A stretch of 64,000 bases of DNA, taken from Fidelibacterota bacterium (GTDB lineage: Bacteria > Fidelibacterota > UBA8477 > JABMPR01). The notes below the pieces were generated by a model. That model had not been told where the DNA came from. It was given only the letters and a program-made list of their open reading frames with translations, and searched no databases. The position numbers were made by a program, and so were the translations under genes. This document shows positions 63,384-64,000 of this stretch, piece after piece (within the stretch, counting starts at the first letter, position 1; each line of letters starts with the position of its first letter). The stretch spans positions 43,360 to 107,359 of the forward strand of contig JAERTG010000100.1 in NCBI GenBank assembly GCA_016845065.1, written 5' to 3'.

Positions 63384-64000
63384 CTACCAACCTCTATCTT
63401 GCATTCTATCTTCTGGGTTGATTTCAACCATATCAAGACCCTTCATGGCCTTACCCAAACCTTCTGAAATCTCAGCTAGCTTCTCAGGTTTATCGAAAAA
63501 AGTTGCTGCCTGTACGATAGCTCTGGCCATGGCTTCAGAATCCTCAGATTTAAAGATACCTGATCCAACAAAAATGGTTTCAGCACCAAGCTGCATCATG
63601 AGTGATGCATCGGCTGGTGTAGCAATTCCACCTGCTGAAAAATTCGGAACTGGTAATTTACCAGTCTCAGCTACTTGTGCGACCAGATGGAAAGGTGCAC
63701 CCATGTTTTTTGCTGCGGCCATGAGTTCATCAGTCCTCAAAACGCTCAAATTAGCCATCTCAGTTGTAATCGTGCGCATGTGGCGGACGGCTTCAACAAT
63801 GTTTCCTGTGCCTGGCTCACCCTTGGTCCTGATAAGTGCTGCTCCCTCACCAATTCGACGTAGAGCTTCGGCTAAGTTTGTGGCCCCACATACAAATGGG
63901 GTTTTGAAGTCATGTTTCCAGATATGGTTCGCTTCATCAGCAGGAGTCAATACCTCGCTCTCATCGATGTAATCAATTTCGAGTGCTTCGAGGACTTGAG
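63384..64000 (-). CDS. pdxS: Pyridoxal 5'-phosphate synthase subunit PdxS, 5' end missing
   Basis: About 205 C-terminal residues are visible; the frame runs off the right edge of the window (first complete codon at 63998). [54 protein letters not shown] and the glycine-rich [35 protein letters not shown] are characteristic PdxS segments. It makes PLP from ribose-5-phosphate, glyceraldehyde-3-phosphate and ammonia from PdxT. The C-terminus DRMQDRGW is usual. Confidence 0.97.
   Translation of the reverse strand, partial: QVLEALEIDYIDESEVLTPADEANHIWKHDFKTPFVCGATNLAEALRRIGEGAALIRTKGEPGTGNIVEAVRHMRTITTEMANLSVLRTDELMAAAKNMGAPFHLVAQVAETGKLPVPNFSAGGIATPADASLMMQLGAETIFVGSGIFKSEDSEAMARAIVQAATFFDKPEKLAEISEGLGKAMKGLDMVEINPEDRMQDRGW

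Overview
The window comes from a Gram-negative bacterium with moderately AT-rich, densely packed DNA. The outer membrane is implied by an Omp85/TamB pair, a LolCDE-type lipoprotein release system and several signal-peptide or lipobox proteins. A gingipain-family (C25) protease next to a PorV-like barrel resembles the PorU/PorV parts of type IX secretion. Together with a GldA/F/G-like ABC cluster this points to the Fibrobacteres-Chlorobi-Bacteroidetes superphylum or a relative such as Marinimicrobia. That placement is inference. No phage, transposon or CRISPR array was seen.

Plus strand, 1-15240: the 3' end of dnaK and a terminator; tamB with an overlapping tamA-like gene; a TPR lipoprotein; then a coupled run of MoxR ATPase, DUF58 protein, membrane protein, ABC ATPase, permease, GldG-like protein and DUF4340 protein, closed by a strong bidirectional terminator. 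Minus strand, 15309-21606: an unrecognised lipoprotein, an SDR oxidoreductase, a sodium:solute symporter, thiamine pyrophosphokinase, a uridine-kinase-like nucleoside kinase and a small parvulin.

21820-26484 is the most unusual stretch. A DUF3179 lipoprotein and a putative outer-membrane protein precede an AhpD-like gene (23901-24446) interrupted by an in-frame TGA exactly where the second cysteine of the CxxC active site belongs. A stem-loop with bacterial SECIS geometry follows, so this is very probably a selenoprotein. Two bases beyond its stop, convergently, lies a serine hydrolase gene broken by a frameshift at its HSG motif. A tRNA Gln-Glu-Arg operon with promoter and terminator, and cutA, come next.

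26568-64000 is almost entirely minus strand. In transcription order from the right: pdxS (partial), pdxT, dxs, an acyl-CoA mutase large subunit, a PHP-family phosphatase with an apparently non-canonical start, then a cytochrome c maturation cluster (ccmE, ccmF, two uncharacterised genes, ccmA, ccmB, ccmC, ccmD) ending in an archaeal-type GAPDH-like gene. Next come tilS-hpt-ftsH-folP-cdaA, porU-porV-SLBB protein, prfB (with its programmed +1 frameshift) and lysS, two FtsX-type permeases and lolD, clpC, a GT2 glycosyltransferase, a COG2426 membrane protein, tRNA-Pro and leuS. Short ATGA/GTGA overlaps throughout indicate long, translationally coupled operons. There is no gene-free stretch longer than about 300 bases.
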